From JAGWRA01 sp035534615 (lineage in GTDB: Bacteria; Acidobacteriota; Vicinamibacteria; Vicinamibacterales; CAVVIG01), in the NCBI GenBank assembly GCA_035534615.1, contig DATLRO010000082.1, positions 89,982 through 153,981 of the forward strand: a stretch of DNA of 64,000 nucleotides, read 5' to 3'. A model generated the notes under the pieces. It was not told the DNA's origin and made no database searches. It saw nothing but the letters and a program-made list of their open reading frames with translations. Made by a program: the position numbers and the translations under genes. The first letter of the stretch is position 1; each line of letters opens with the position of its first letter. Of this stretch, positions 46,119-54,811 are shown piece by piece.

Positions 46119-47276
46119 GTGAAACTGCCGCCCGACGCCCGCTTCAGCACCGTCTGCATCCACGCCGGCCAGACCCCCGATCCCGCGACCGGGGCCATCA
46201 TCACGCCGATCTACCAGACGTCGACCTACGTCCAGGAGGGGCTCGGCCGGCACAAGGGCTACGAGTACGGCCGGACGCAGAACCCGACGCGCGCCGCGCT
46301 CGAAGCCAACGTCGCCGCCATCGAGCACGGGCGGGCCGGATTCGCGTTCGCTTCCGGCATGGCCGCCATCGGCGCCGTGGCCAGCCTGCTGAAGGCGGGC
46401 GACCACGTCGTGGTCAGCGACAACACGTACGGCGGCACGTTCCGGCTGTTCGACAAGGTGCTGTCCCGTTACGGCCTCACCTTCAGCTACGTCGACACCT
46501 CGCGCCCGGCGCTGGTCGAGCAGGCGCTGACCCCGCAGACCCGCCTGCTGTTCGTCGAGACGCCGACCAACCCGCTGATGAAGCTGACCGACCTGGCGGC
46601 CGTCGCGGCGATCGCGCACGCCCGGGCGGTGGGCCTCGTCGTCGACAACACGTTCGCGAGCCCCTACGTGCAGCGGCCGATCGACTTCGGCGCGGATCTC
46701 GTCGTCCACAGCACGACGAAGTATCTGAACGGCCACAGCGACAGCGTCGGCGGTCTCGTGGTGGCCACCCGGGACCAGGATATCGAGTGGCTGACGTTCG
46801 TCCAGAACGCCGCCGGCGCCATCCTCGGCCCGTTCGATTCGTGGCTGGTGCTGCGCGGCACGAAGACCCTGCCGATCCGGATGGCCCAGCACAACGCCAA
46901 CGGCCAGGCGCTGGCCGAATTCCTGGAGGCGCACCCGAAGGTCGGGCGCGTGCACTACCCGGGCCTGCCGTCGCACCCCCAGCACGATCTCGCGCGCCGC
47001 CAGATGCACGGCTTCGGCGGCATGCTGGCGTTCGAACTGGGATCGCTCGATGCGGCGCGCACGCTGCTGAACCGCGTCCGCCTGCACGCCCTGGCCGAGA
47101 GCCTGGGCGGCGTCGAAACGCTCATTTCGCATCCGGCCACCATGACGCACGCGTCCGTCCCGGCCGACGTCCGCGCCCGTCTCGGCATCACCGACGGCCT
47201 GGTCCGCATCTCGGTCGGCATCGAAGACATCGACGACCTGAAGGCCGACCTGGCGCAGGCGCTGGACGCCGTCTGA
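46119..47276 (+). CDS. Trans-sulfuration PLP enzyme (cystathionine gamma-synthase/lyase family)
   Basis: A 385-aa Cys/Met-metabolism PLP enzyme starting at GTG 46119. Signatures: GAIITPIYQTSTYVQEGLGR, YEYGRTQNPTRAALEANVAA, FASGMAAIGAVASLLKAGDH, LVVDNTFASPYVQRPIDFGA and DLVVHSTTKYLNGHSDSVGG with the Schiff-base Lys. MetB, MecB and MetC relatives share these motifs, so cystathionine gamma-synthase, gamma-lyase or beta-lyase activity cannot be separated by eye. It is cytoplasmic. dedA follows 15 bp downstream. I see no SAM riboswitch in the 235-bp leader region. Confidence 0.9.
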   Translation: MKLPPDARFSTVCIHAGQTPDPATGAIITPIYQTSTYVQEGLGRHKGYEYGRTQNPTRAALEANVAAIEHGRAGFAFASGMAAIGAVASLLKAGDHVVVSDNTYGGTFRLFDKVLSRYGLTFSYVDTSRPALVEQALTPQTRLLFVETPTNPLMKLTDLAAVAAIAHARAVGLVVDNTFASPYVQRPIDFGADLVVHSTTKYLNGHSDSVGGLVVATRDQDIEWLTFVQNAAGAILGPFDSWLVLRGTKTLPIRMAQHNANGQALAEFLEAHPKVGRVHYPGLPSHPQHDLARRQMHGFGGMLAFELGSLDAARTLLNRVRLHALAESLGGVETLISHPATMTHASVPADVRARLGITDGLVRISVGIEDIDDLKADLAQALDAV

Positions 47277-47291
47277 TTTCCGGACCACCCC

Positions 47292-47939
47292 GTGCTCCAG
47301 CTCATTCAGGACGCCTTCCGGACGCTGTACAACGTGCCGGAGGTGATCCGCTTCGGCGGGATGATCGGCATGGTCGCGATCGTCTTCGCCGAAACCGGCC
47401 TGATGGTCGGCTTCTTCCTGCCGGGCGACTCGCTGCTCGTCACCGCCGGCCTGTTCGCCGCGCGCGGCGACCTGAACATCGCCTGGCTGAACCTGGCGCT
47501 GATGGCGGCCGCGGTCGCCGGCGACGCCAGCGGCTACTGGATCGGGTACCACGCGGGCAAGACGCTCTACCAGCGGCCCAACTCCCTCCTGTTCCGGCGC
47601 GAGCACCTGCGGAAGACCCACGAGTTCTACGAGCGCCACGGCGGCAAGACCATCGTCATCGCCCGGTTCATGCCGATCGTCCGGACGTTCGCGCCGGTCG
47701 TCGCCGGCATCGGGACGATGGGGTACGCGCGGTTCGCGTCGTACAACATCATGGGCGCGGTCGGCTGGGTGGCGACGATGACGCTGGGCGGCTATTTCCT
47801 CGGCCGCGCCGTGCCGCACATCGGCGAGCACCTGCAGCTCGTGGTCGCCGGGGTCGTCGTGCTGTCTCTGCTGCCGGGATTCATCGCGTGGCTGCGCGAG
47901 CGCGGACGGAAGAAGGCGGACACGCCGGCGTCCTCATGA
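47292..47939 (+). CDS. DedA-family membrane protein
   Basis: A 215-aa inner-membrane protein (GTG start) of the DedA/VTT superfamily. Recent work on this family supports roles in phospholipid or polyprenyl-phosphate flipping and envelope homeostasis. Features: ETGLMVGFFLPGDSLLVTAG (family signature with the membrane-embedded acidic residue), GDASGYWIGYHAG, FYERHGGKTIVIARFMPIVR (conserved Arg in the re-entrant segment) and TFAPVVAGIGTMGYARFASY. It is 15 bp after the trans-sulfuration gene and overlaps the cutA end by 6 bp, convergently. Confidence 0.92.
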   Translation: MLQLIQDAFRTLYNVPEVIRFGGMIGMVAIVFAETGLMVGFFLPGDSLLVTAGLFAARGDLNIAWLNLALMAAAVAGDASGYWIGYHAGKTLYQRPNSLLFRREHLRKTHEFYERHGGKTIVIARFMPIVRTFAPVVAGIGTMGYARFASYNIMGAVGWVATMTLGGYFLGRAVPHIGEHLQLVVAGVVVLSLLPGFIAWLRERGRKKADTPASS

Positions 47940-48266
47940 TCCCAGGGTCCCGTCCCGGACCCAGCGCAGGTAGTCCTCGCCGCCGGCCGCGACCGGAATC
48001 ACCAGCCGCTCCGGCAGGTCGTACGGGTGCAGTTCGCGCAGGCGGGCCAGCAGCGCGTCCGTCCGGGCCGCCGCCGTCTTGATCACCAGCTGACGCTCCC
48101 GGTCGCGCGTGACGCGCCCGTCCCAGCGGTAGACCGACTGCATCTCGGCATGGATGGCGACGCAGGCCGCGAGCCGCTCCTCCACCAGCCGCGCCGCGAA
48201 CGCCTCCGCGTCGGCCTCGATCGGCAGCGTTGTCAGCACCAGCACGCAATCCGTCTCGCTCCCCAT
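47934..48266 (-). CDS. cutA: Divalent-cation tolerance protein CutA
   Basis: A 110-aa CutA1 protein, a very stable trimer with ferredoxin-like fold linked to divalent-metal tolerance, though its true function is unsettled. ATG 48264-48266 follows AGGAGG. Conserved blocks: VLVLTTLPIEADAEAFAARL, VEERLAACVAIHAEMQSVYR (with the AACV core), WDGRVTRDRERQLVIKTAAA and LHPYDLPERLVIPVAAGGED followed by YLRWV. The length is normal. Confidence 0.95.
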   Translation of the reverse strand: MGSETDCVLVLTTLPIEADAEAFAARLVEERLAACVAIHAEMQSVYRWDGRVTRDRERQLVIKTAAARTDALLARLRELHPYDLPERLVIPVAAGGEDYLRWVRDGTLGS

Positions 48267-48456
48267 GCCCGATCCTCCTGCGCGGCCGGGCGCCGCGCCC
48301 GGCGATCGTACGGTCGATCCGAAGCTGCTACAATGGCGCACGCGTGCGTCCGGACTGCCCGGAGCCCGACGGTGAACGGCCGCAGCCCGGCTTCATCATC
48401 GCACGAGCGGCCGCGCCGGCACCGCGCCCCGGCGCGACGCGACGCGCCTGGACGCG

Positions 48457-49803
48457 ATGCCCCGCATGAGCCCACGGCCCCGACGTTCGTCCCGTTCCGG
48501 ACCGGCCGGCCCCACGTTTCTCGTCGAGGAGGCCGCCCGACCGTCCGGCGGACCGCTGGCGGAGCAGTTGCGGGCCTTCCGCTGGCGCGGCGGCCCCACG
48601 ACGGTCGGACGGACGGCCGTGCGCCTCGAGACCGGCGACGCGCTCGGCGTCGACACGTTCGTCAACGAGTTCTGGACGAGCCGGCAGCGCGCGGCCCACA
48701 GCCTTCACGAGATCTCGTATCGCGCCTGCTTCAAGCCGCAGCTTCCCCGCTTCTTCATCGAGCGGCTGACCGCGCCGGGCGCCGTCGTGTACGACCCGTT
48801 CGCGGGGCGCGGCACGACGCTCCTCGAAGCGGCGCTGCTCGGCCGCGTGCCGGCGGGCTGCGATGTCAATCCGCTCAGCGCGATGCTGATCGCGCCCCGC
48901 CTGGCGCCGCCGACCGTCGAACAGGTCGCCTCGCGGCTCGCCGCCGTCGACTTCACGCGGGTCGACGAGCGGCCGGACGACCTGCTGGTCTTCTTCCATC
49001 CGGACACGCTCCGCGAGATCAGCGCGCTCAAGCGCTGGCTGCGGCGCCGCCAGGAGGACGGCACGCTCGATGACGTCGACCGGTGGATCCGGATGGTCGG
49101 CGTCAACCGGCTGACCGGGCACTCCCCCGGATTCTTTTCCGTCTACTCGCTGCCGCCGAACCAGGCGCCGTCGATCGCCTCGCAGCGGAAGATCAACGCG
49201 GCCCGGGCGCAGGTCCCGCCGCGCCGCGACGTACCGGCCCTGATTCTCGCGAAGACGCGAAGCCTGCTGGCCGACTGCGACGCCGCGACGCGCGCCCGGC
49301 TCGACGCGGCCGGCCGGAACGCGCGCCTGCTGACCGGCACGGCGGATCGGACACCCGCCCTCGCGTCCGCGTCGGTCGACCTCGTCGTGACGTCGCCGCC
49401 GTTTCTGGATGTGGTCAACTACGCCGCCGACAACTGGCTGCGGTGCTGGTTCTGCGGCATCGATCCGGCGGGCGTGCCGCTGACCGTCGTCCGGCGGCCC
49501 GGGGCGTGGCAGGCCTCGATGACGGCGGTCTTCCACGAGATGGCTCGCGTGCTCGCGCCGGGCGGGTTCGTCGCGTTCGAAGTGGGCGAGGTGCGCGGCG
49601 GCCGGCTGCACCTGGAGGAAATCGTCATCCCCTGCGGCGTCGCGGCCGGGCTGCAGCCGCGGCTCGTCGTCATCAATACCCAGCAGTTCACGAAGACCGC
49701 CAATATCTGGGGAGTCGCCAACAACCGCAGGGGAACCAACACAAACCGGATCGTGGTGTTCGAGAAAGCGCACGGGACAGCCGCGCCCCGCCCGGTCGCC
49801 TGA
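48457..49803 (+). CDS. Solitary DNA methyltransferase (N4/N6 amino-methyltransferase type)
   Basis: A 448-aa SAM-dependent DNA methylase. The SAM motif is VVYDPFAGRGTTLLEAALLG (N-terminal) and the catalytic motif is VDLVVTSPPFLDVVNYAADN (TSPPF). The order FxGxG first and SPP later fits the beta class; TSPP favours N4-cytosine methylation. The mid-region VNEFWTSRQRAAHSLHEISY through the 200-residue insert may hold target recognition. The basic N-terminus is disordered. No restriction endonuclease is adjacent, so this may be an orphan or epigenetic methylase. A -10-like TACAAT lies at 48329-48334. Confidence 0.85.
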   Translation: MPRMSPRPRRSSRSGPAGPTFLVEEAARPSGGPLAEQLRAFRWRGGPTTVGRTAVRLETGDALGVDTFVNEFWTSRQRAAHSLHEISYRACFKPQLPRFFIERLTAPGAVVYDPFAGRGTTLLEAALLGRVPAGCDVNPLSAMLIAPRLAPPTVEQVASRLAAVDFTRVDERPDDLLVFFHPDTLREISALKRWLRRRQEDGTLDDVDRWIRMVGVNRLTGHSPGFFSVYSLPPNQAPSIASQRKINAARAQVPPRRDVPALILAKTRSLLADCDAATRARLDAAGRNARLLTGTADRTPALASASVDLVVTSPPFLDVVNYAADNWLRCWFCGIDPAGVPLTVVRRPGAWQASMTAVFHEMARVLAPGGFVAFEVGEVRGGRLHLEEIVIPCGVAAGLQPRLVVINTQQFTKTANIWGVANNRRGTNTNRIVVFEKAHGTAAPRPVA

Positions 49804-49864
49804 CGCCCGCCAACTGATTCCCGCACTGCCTTCTGTCCTTCGCTACTCCGGAACATGAACGCGT

Positions 49865-49892
49865 CTTTACATTGACCCGTAGATATGTATAA
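49865..49892 (+). promoter_or_regulatory. Strong vegetative-type promoter before the RHH-like gene
   Basis: -35 TTTACA (49865-49870), 16-bp spacer, perfect -10 TATAAT (49887-49892), in an AT-rich island. A second -10-like TATACT (49952-49957) lies 7 nt before the GTG of the next gene, so this gene may have two promoters, the proximal one leaderless. Confidence 0.6.
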
Positions 49893-49964
49893 TCGTGCAT
49901 ATTCGTATACGGTCAGATGTCTGGACATCCTTACGCCGTGCCGTCTCCGTGTATACTGCGGGCC

Positions 49965-50153
49965 GTGAAGGCACACAAACCGGAGGTTCCCGACATCGGG
50001 CCGGCGGCCGGGCGCACCGTCAAGACGACGGTCGAACTGCCGGAGGAGATGTGGCGGGCCGCCAAGATCAAGGCGATGGACGAGCGGAGCGACCTCCGCT
50101 CGGTGCTGATCGCGGCGCTGGCCGCCTATCTGAAGCCGTCCCGGAAGGATTGA
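49965..50153 (+). CDS. Small ribbon-helix-helix-like protein
   Basis: A 62-aa protein from GTG 49965 (an in-frame ATG 48 nt upstream would give 78 aa). After a short polar N-terminus it reads RTVKTTVELPEEMWRAAKIK followed by AMDERSDLRSVLIAALAAYL. That is one beta-strand (KTTVELP) then two helices, the layout of Arc/MetJ ribbon-helix-helix DNA-binding proteins and many antitoxins. There is no adjacent toxin-like gene; an FtsB/DivIC-like gene follows after 79 bp. Possibly a stand-alone transcription factor. Confidence 0.65.
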   Translation: MKAHKPEVPDIGPAAGRTVKTTVELPEEMWRAAKIKAMDERSDLRSVLIAALAAYLKPSRKD

Positions 50154-50232
50154 CGGGCCGCGGTCGGCCGGGGACCGGCGGCGCCGCCGACAGGCGTGCC
50201 GGTCTGAACCACATGCTCGAGGGTACACCTCG

Positions 50233-50598
50233 ATGAGTCGTCAGCGCGTGTCCCGCGGCAAATCGGACGACCAGCCGCACGCCCGGCCGTCCGGACGCCG
50301 CCGCCGGATTGTCAACTGGCTGCTGCTGTTCGTCACCTGCGTGCTGGTGGTGGAAGCGCTGGTCGGCAACCGCGGCTTCCTGGCCATGCTCCAGGCCCGG
50401 CATCAGTACGAGGCGCTGGCTGCGACCGTCGCCAGCGAACGGGCCGAGAACGCGCGCCTGGAGGAGGAAGCGAAGCTCCTGCGCAGCGATCCGGAAACGA
50501 TCGAAGACGTGGCGCGCCGCGACCTCGGCCTCATGAAGCCTGGTGAGCAGGTCTTCATCATCAAGGACATCCCGCCGCCCGCCGCCACCAAGCCCTGA
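50233..50598 (+). CDS. FtsB/DivIC-like septum formation initiator protein
   Basis: A 121-aa bitopic membrane protein. A basic cytoplasmic N-terminus (RGKSDDQPHARPSGRRRR) precedes one TM segment (IVNWLLLFVTCVLVVEALVG), a coiled coil (QARHQYEALAATVASERAEN, ARLEEEAKLLRSDP) and the family's C-terminal motif IEDVARRDLGLMKPGEQVFI. FtsB/DivIC joins FtsL and FtsQ/DivIB in the divisome. No other division gene is adjacent. The end PPPAATKP is disordered. Confidence 0.85.
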   Translation: MSRQRVSRGKSDDQPHARPSGRRRRIVNWLLLFVTCVLVVEALVGNRGFLAMLQARHQYEALAATVASERAENARLEEEAKLLRSDPETIEDVARRDLGLMKPGEQVFIIKDIPPPAATKP

Positions 50599-50646
50599 GC
50601 GCTCCGCCGTCCGATCGCCCCCCGCGAATCATCCTGCCCCGGCGCG

Positions 50647-50930
50647 TCAGTCGTCGACCTGCAGCCGGAAATAGACGGCACCGCGCTCCATCCCCGGACT
50701 GCGCCTCGTGACGGCGATGTAGTCGATCATCCCCTTCAGGTTGCGGGCGAAGTAGTGATTGAAGCCGAGCGCCACGGCATCGCCGCGGACCACGGGCACT
50801 TCACGCGCTCACGCGCCAGTCGACGCGGGATCCGAGCGTGCCGGAGACGTACAGCCTGGCCCGGCGGAACCGGAATCGTACCCGCCGCGGCTGAGCCCGG
50901 AGTACAGCCGGACCGGCGCCGCGACGCGCG
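50647..50930 (-). pseudogene. Decayed porin remnant
   Basis: On the minus strand, one frame carries RFRRARLYVSGTLGSRVDWR then a stop (50801-50803). A different frame downstream carries GDAVALGFNHYFARNLKGMI and DYIAVTRRSPGMERGAVYFR ending LQVDD and a stop (50647-50649). RRARLYVSGT is typical of the N-terminal part of phosphate-selective (OprO/P-like) porins, and LGFNHYFARNLK...YFRLQVD is typical of their C-terminal strands. The middle of the barrel is missing and the two parts are out of frame, so this is a deleted pseudogene. It directly follows tal. Confidence 0.6.
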
Positions 50931-52070
50931 TCAGGCCACGCCGACCGCTTTCATCTTCACCGCGACCGCCTTCAGCAGCGCGTCGTACGACTCGGCGAAC
51001 TTCTTCACCCCCTCGTCTTCGAGTTCGCCGGTGATCTGCAACACGTCGATCCCGAGCCGGCGGAGGCCGTCGAACGTCGAGTGCGCGCGGTCGAGATCGT
51101 CGTGAATGCGGACCCGCGGGTCGCCGTGATCCTTGTACGCCTCGTAGGTCTCCGGCGGCATCGTGTCGACCGAGTCGGGGGCGACCAGCGCCTCCACGTA
51201 ATACAGGTCGGGATACGCCGGGTCCTTCGCCGACGTCGACGCCCACAGCGGCCGTTGCGTGGCGACGCCCTGCGCCCGGAGCGTCTGGAACCGGGGGCTG
51301 CCGACCACCTGCTCGAACGCCTCGTAGGCCAGCCGGGCGTTGGCGATTGCCAGCCGCCCGCGCAGCGACCGGGCCAGGTCGCGGTCGGCGGCCGGACGGG
51401 CGGCGTCAGCCGCCACCGCATCGAGCCGCTTGTCGGCGTTCGTGTCCACCCGGCTGACGAAGAAGCTGGCCACGGACCGGATGCGATCGACCGGCGCCCT
51501 GGCGGCCGCCCGGCGTTCGAGCGCCGACAGGTAGGCCTCCATCACGTCCCGGTAGCGGTCGATGGCGAACAGCAGCGTGATGTTGATGTTGATGCCGTCG
51601 GCCAGGCACTGGTGGATGGCCGGAATCCCGGCGCGGGTGCCGGGGATCTTGATCATCACGTTCGGGCGGCTGCACGCCTGCCACAGCCGGCGGGCCTCGG
51701 CGATCGTGCCGTCGGTGTCGTGCGCCAGGTGCGGGCCGACCTCGATCGACACGAAGCCGTCGTTCCCTCCGGTGGCGTCGTGGACCGGCCGGAACGCGTC
51801 GGCCGCATGGCGGACGTCGTCGACGGCGAGCGCCTCGAAGACCTGCGCCGGATCCCGGCCGCTCCCGCCGAGGCGCCGGATGTCGGCGTCGTACAGGGCG
51901 GTATCGGCAATCGCCTTCTGGAAAATCGTCGGATTGGACGTCATGCCGCTGAGGCCGTCCTCGTCGATCAGGCGGCGCAGCAGCGGCCCGGTGTACAGAT
52001 CGCGACGGATGTAGTCGTACCAGACGCTCTGCCCGAGCGCCGAGAGCCCCTTCAGCCGGCTGTCGCTCAT
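50931..52070 (-). CDS. tal: Transaldolase
   Basis: Transaldolase exchanges a three-carbon unit between sugar phosphates in the non-oxidative pentose phosphate pathway. The 379-aa protein belongs to the longer Tal type. ATG 52068-52070 has AGGAGGAGG just upstream. Signatures: GLSGMTSNPTIFQKAIADTA, FVSIEVGPHLAHDTDGTIAE, RPNVMIKIPGTRAGIPAIHQ (Schiff-base Lys), GININITLLFAIDRYRDVME and SRVDTNADKRLDAV. It is the last intact gene of the fbaB-pgl-tal unit. Confidence 0.96.
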   Translation of the reverse strand: MSDSRLKGLSALGQSVWYDYIRRDLYTGPLLRRLIDEDGLSGMTSNPTIFQKAIADTALYDADIRRLGGSGRDPAQVFEALAVDDVRHAADAFRPVHDATGGNDGFVSIEVGPHLAHDTDGTIAEARRLWQACSRPNVMIKIPGTRAGIPAIHQCLADGININITLLFAIDRYRDVMEAYLSALERRAAARAPVDRIRSVASFFVSRVDTNADKRLDAVAADAARPAADRDLARSLRGRLAIANARLAYEAFEQVVGSPRFQTLRAQGVATQRPLWASTSAKDPAYPDLYYVEALVAPDSVDTMPPETYEAYKDHGDPRVRIHDDLDRAHSTFDGLRRLGIDVLQITGELEDEGVKKFAESYDALLKAVAVKMKAVGVA

Positions 52071-52124
52071 GACCTCCTCCTGCTTCCTTTCCACAGACAA
52101 CGGACCGGCCACCGCCCGCGGCCG

Positions 52125-52862
52125 TCAGCGGCCGCCGGCGCGATCCGGCACCAGGCGCGCCGCCGCCCGGTCGAGCAGCCAGTGCAGCTCGCCGGGAACC
52201 GGCTGGATGAGCTGGGCGGGCAGCCGGGACGAATCGCGCGGGCCGTCGAGAACGTCGTGCACGACCTGCGCCTTGCCGTCGCCCGCCGCCACGAACGCCA
52301 CCAGGGCCGCCCGGTTGATGAACGGCGCCGTGAGCGTGATGCGGAACATCCGCTGCTCGGCGACGTACACCGCCGCCGCGAGCCGGGTCCGTTCCTCGAG
52401 CACCGGCGTGCCGGGAAACAGCGACGCGGTGTGGCCGTTGTCGCCGAGCCCGAGCAGCACGAAATCGAGGCCCGGGCGGTCCCCGATCTCGCGCCGCAGC
52501 AGCGCCTCGTACGCCGCCGCCGCGCCGGCCGGATCCGCGGCGCCACGCATCGGATGGATCTGCGCGGCCGGCACCGGCACGCGGTCGAGCAGCAGCTGCC
52601 GCGCCAGGCGCTCGTTGCTCCGCTCATCGTCCGGCGGAACACACCGCTCGTCGCCCCAGAAGACGTGGACGACGGCCCACGGCACCCGATCGCGGTACGG
52701 CGGCGCCGCCAGCAGCTCGTAGGTCCGCCGCGGCGTACTGCCGCCCGACAGCGCGATCGTGAAGCGTCCGGAGGCCGCCACCCTCTCGGCGGCCGCCTTC
52801 ACGAACAGCTCAGCCGCGCCGTGGCTCAGCGCCTCGGGATCGCGATAGATCGTCATCGTCAT
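52125..52862 (-). CDS. pgl: 6-phosphogluconolactonase
   Basis: Pgl hydrolyses 6-phosphogluconolactone in the oxidative pentose phosphate pathway. The 245-aa length is usual for the DevB type. Signatures: FTIALSGGSTPRRTYELLA, WAVVHVFWGDERCVPPDDER, SNERLARQLLLDRV, PGLDFVLLGLGDNGHTASLF and the later LTAPFINRAALVAFVAAGDG. It is cytoplasmic. It lies 30 bp after fbaB and 54 bp before tal, forming a compact sugar-phosphate operon. zwf and gnd are not in the window. Confidence 0.96.
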   Translation of the reverse strand: MTMTIYRDPEALSHGAAELFVKAAAERVAASGRFTIALSGGSTPRRTYELLAAPPYRDRVPWAVVHVFWGDERCVPPDDERSNERLARQLLLDRVPVPAAQIHPMRGAADPAGAAAAYEALLRREIGDRPGLDFVLLGLGDNGHTASLFPGTPVLEERTRLAAAVYVAEQRMFRITLTAPFINRAALVAFVAAGDGKAQVVHDVLDGPRDSSRLPAQLIQPVPGELHWLLDRAAARLVPDRAGGR

Positions 52863-52892
52863 GAGCCATCCGGGCGGTTGAGCGCCCGAGCC

Positions 52893-53954
52893 TCACGCCA
52901 CCGTGATCTCCGGATCGAGGTACACGTCCTGGATGGCGTGCAGCAGGTCGATCCCTTCCGCCATCGGCCGCTGGAACGCCTTGCGGCCGGAGATGAGCCC
53001 CGTGCCGCCGGCGCGCTTGTTGATGACCGCCGTCCGGACCGCCTGCGCCAGGTCGTTCTTGCCCGAGGCGCCCCCCGAATTGATGAGGCCGGCGCGCCCC
53101 ATGTAGCAGCAGGCGACCTGATACCGGGTCAGATCAATCGGATGGTCGCTGGTCAGCTTGCTGTAGACCAGGTCGTTCGTCTTGCCGAACTTCAGCGCCG
53201 TGTACCCGCCGTTGGTCGTCGGCTGCTTCTGCTTGATGATGTCGGCCTGGATCGTGACGCCCAGGTGGTTGGCCTGGCCGGTCAGATCGGCGCTGAGCTC
53301 GTAGTCGACGCCGTCCTTCTTGAACGCCGGGTTCCGCAGGTAGCACCAGAGAACGGTCGCCAGGCCCAGCTCGTGCGCGCGGTGGAACGCCTTGGTGGTT
53401 TCCTGGATCTGCCGGCCCGATTCCGGCGACCCGAAGTAGACCGTGGCTCCGACCGCGACGGCGCCCATGTTCCACGCCTGCTCGACCTGCGCGAAGTAGA
53501 TCTCGTCGAACACGTTCGGGTACGTCAGCAGCTCGTTGTGATTCAGCTTCACGAGGAACGGAATCCGGTGCGCGTAGCGCCGCGCCACCGATCCGAGCCC
53601 CCCGAGCGTCGAGGCGACCGCGTTGCAGCCGCCGTCGATCGCCAGCCTGACGATGTTCTCCGGGTCGAAATAATCGGGATTCGGGGCGAAGCTCGCGCCC
53701 GCCGAGTGTTCGACGCCCTGGTCGACCGGCAGGATCGACACGAAGCCGGTGCCGGCCAGGCGGCCGTGGTTGAAGATCTGAGCCAGGCTCCGGATGACCG
53801 CCGGCGAGCGGTCGGACGGAATGAAGACGCGATCCACGAAATCGGCGCCAGGCAGGTGCAGCCGCTCCCGGGGAATGGTCCGGCACTGGTGCTCGAACAG
53901 GCTCTGGGCCTCGGCGCCGAGCAGGTTCTCGATGTCCGTGTGCGTCCTGGTCAT
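52893..53954 (-). CDS. fbaB: Class I fructose-bisphosphate aldolase (FbaB/DhnA type)
   Basis: FbaB cleaves fructose-1,6-bisphosphate to two triose phosphates through a Schiff base. The 353-aa protein follows E. coli FbaB closely along its whole length: [100 protein letters not shown] and [16 protein letters not shown]. The start ATG 53952-53954 aligns with the family start. It is the first gene of fbaB-pgl-tal. A minus-strand TAGACT (plus AGTCTA, 54055-54060) about 100 bp upstream may be the -10 element. Confidence 0.97.
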   Translation of the reverse strand: MTRTHTDIENLLGAEAQSLFEHQCRTIPRERLHLPGADFVDRVFIPSDRSPAVIRSLAQIFNHGRLAGTGFVSILPVDQGVEHSAGASFAPNPDYFDPENIVRLAIDGGCNAVASTLGGLGSVARRYAHRIPFLVKLNHNELLTYPNVFDEIYFAQVEQAWNMGAVAVGATVYFGSPESGRQIQETTKAFHRAHELGLATVLWCYLRNPAFKKDGVDYELSADLTGQANHLGVTIQADIIKQKQPTTNGGYTALKFGKTNDLVYSKLTSDHPIDLTRYQVACCYMGRAGLINSGGASGKNDLAQAVRTAVINKRAGGTGLISGRKAFQRPMAEGIDLLHAIQDVYLDPEITVA

Positions 53955-54217
53955 AGGCTCCCTGTCTCCCGAAGGCGCGAGGGCCCGTCCCCGCGGCCGG
54001 CCGGTCCGCCGGCACGCCGGCGGGTCCTCGCCGACCACGCCGGGTCCGGCATGCAGTCTATCGTATTCATGCTACACGGTCGTCGCGAAGGAGCGAAACG
54101 GCGGGCGGCTGCGGTCGAGGCGGGTGATTCAGCGCGTGGGGCGGGACGGGAGGCGGGAGGCCGAAAACAAGACGAGGGCGCGTGGGGCACTCGCGCCGCT
54201 CGTCTTCAGGTTCGTGA

Positions 54218-54466
54218 TCATTCCGCGAGTGCACGATGCATCTGCCCCGCTGCGGCACGCAGGATCCTCCGCAGCTCCCCGCTCGGCAGGCGTGCAATAC
54301 TGAGGTCGAGCGCCTGCAGCGGCGGCAGGGGATCGGCGCATGCGTCGATCGCCGCCCCCAGCGCCACCACGTCCGCCCGAACCGTCACCGACGAGCGCTG
54401 GCGGTCGAGCCATCCAGCGTACCGTTGGAGCGGCGCGTACAGCAGCCTCAGTGCGGTCGGGTCCAT
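54218..54466 (-). CDS. Small protein translationally coupled to csp
   Basis: An 82-aa protein of unknown function. It is predicted all-helical: PTALRLLYAPLQRYAGWLDR, TVRADVVALGAAIDACADPL, LSIARLPSGELRRILRAAAG. There is no signal, TM or metal motif. Its ATG overlaps the csp stop by one base (TGATG), so it is translated by re-initiation after Csp. The tight coupling suggests a Csp-related role, for example an RNA chaperone partner or regulator, but this is inference from position. Confidence 0.65.
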   Translation of the reverse strand: MDPTALRLLYAPLQRYAGWLDRQRSSVTVRADVVALGAAIDACADPLPPLQALDLSIARLPSGELRRILRAAAGQMHRALAE

Positions 54467-54672
54467 CAGGCAACCCTGACGTTCTCGCCTCGCGGACCCT
54501 TCGGGCCCTGTCCCCGCTCGAAGGTGACCGCCTGCCCTTCACGGAGTTCGTCGAACGGGGTCTGCCCGCACGCGGAATTGTGGAAGAAATACTCGTTGCC
54601 GTCGCTCGCCGCGATGAAACCGAAACCCTTTTCGCTGACGAGTCGCTTGATCGTGCCGTTCATGGGCGCCAT
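54466..54672 (-). CDS. Cold-shock-domain protein
   Basis: A 68-aa CspA-family RNA/ssDNA chaperone. ATG 54670-54672 follows AGGAG; a second ATG three codons in is possible. The OB-fold has MNGTIKRLVSEKGFGFIAAS (RNP1 KGFGFI) and NEYFFHNSACGQTPFDELRE (RNP2-like YFFHNSA), ending VTFERGQGPKGPRGENVRVA. The -10-like TATACT (54812-54817, minus) lies about 140 bp upstream, giving the long 5' leader typical of cold-shock genes. Its stop overlaps the next start. Confidence 0.95.
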   Translation of the reverse strand: MAPMNGTIKRLVSEKGFGFIAASDGNEYFFHNSACGQTPFDELREGQAVTFERGQGPKGPRGENVRVA

Positions 54673-54811
54673 GGCCGTCTCTCTCCTGAAATCCATTGAA
54701 ATCGTGAACGCGGGGGCAGGGCCGGTGACGGCCCGGAGTGTTCCGTGTCTGCCCCTGAGGCCGGTCGGCGCTGGATGAACGCAGGCTGGCTGACGTCGAA
54801 ACCGAGTCCTC

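Noticed and set aside
48457..49803. A restriction-modification system
   Set aside because: Only the methyltransferase is present; neighbouring genes are CutA and an RHH-like protein, with no endonuclease or specificity subunit.
49965..50598. A toxin-antitoxin pair formed by the RHH-like gene and the next gene
   Set aside because: The downstream gene has a clear FtsB/DivIC layout (TM, coiled coil, DLGLMKPGE motif) rather than a toxin fold.
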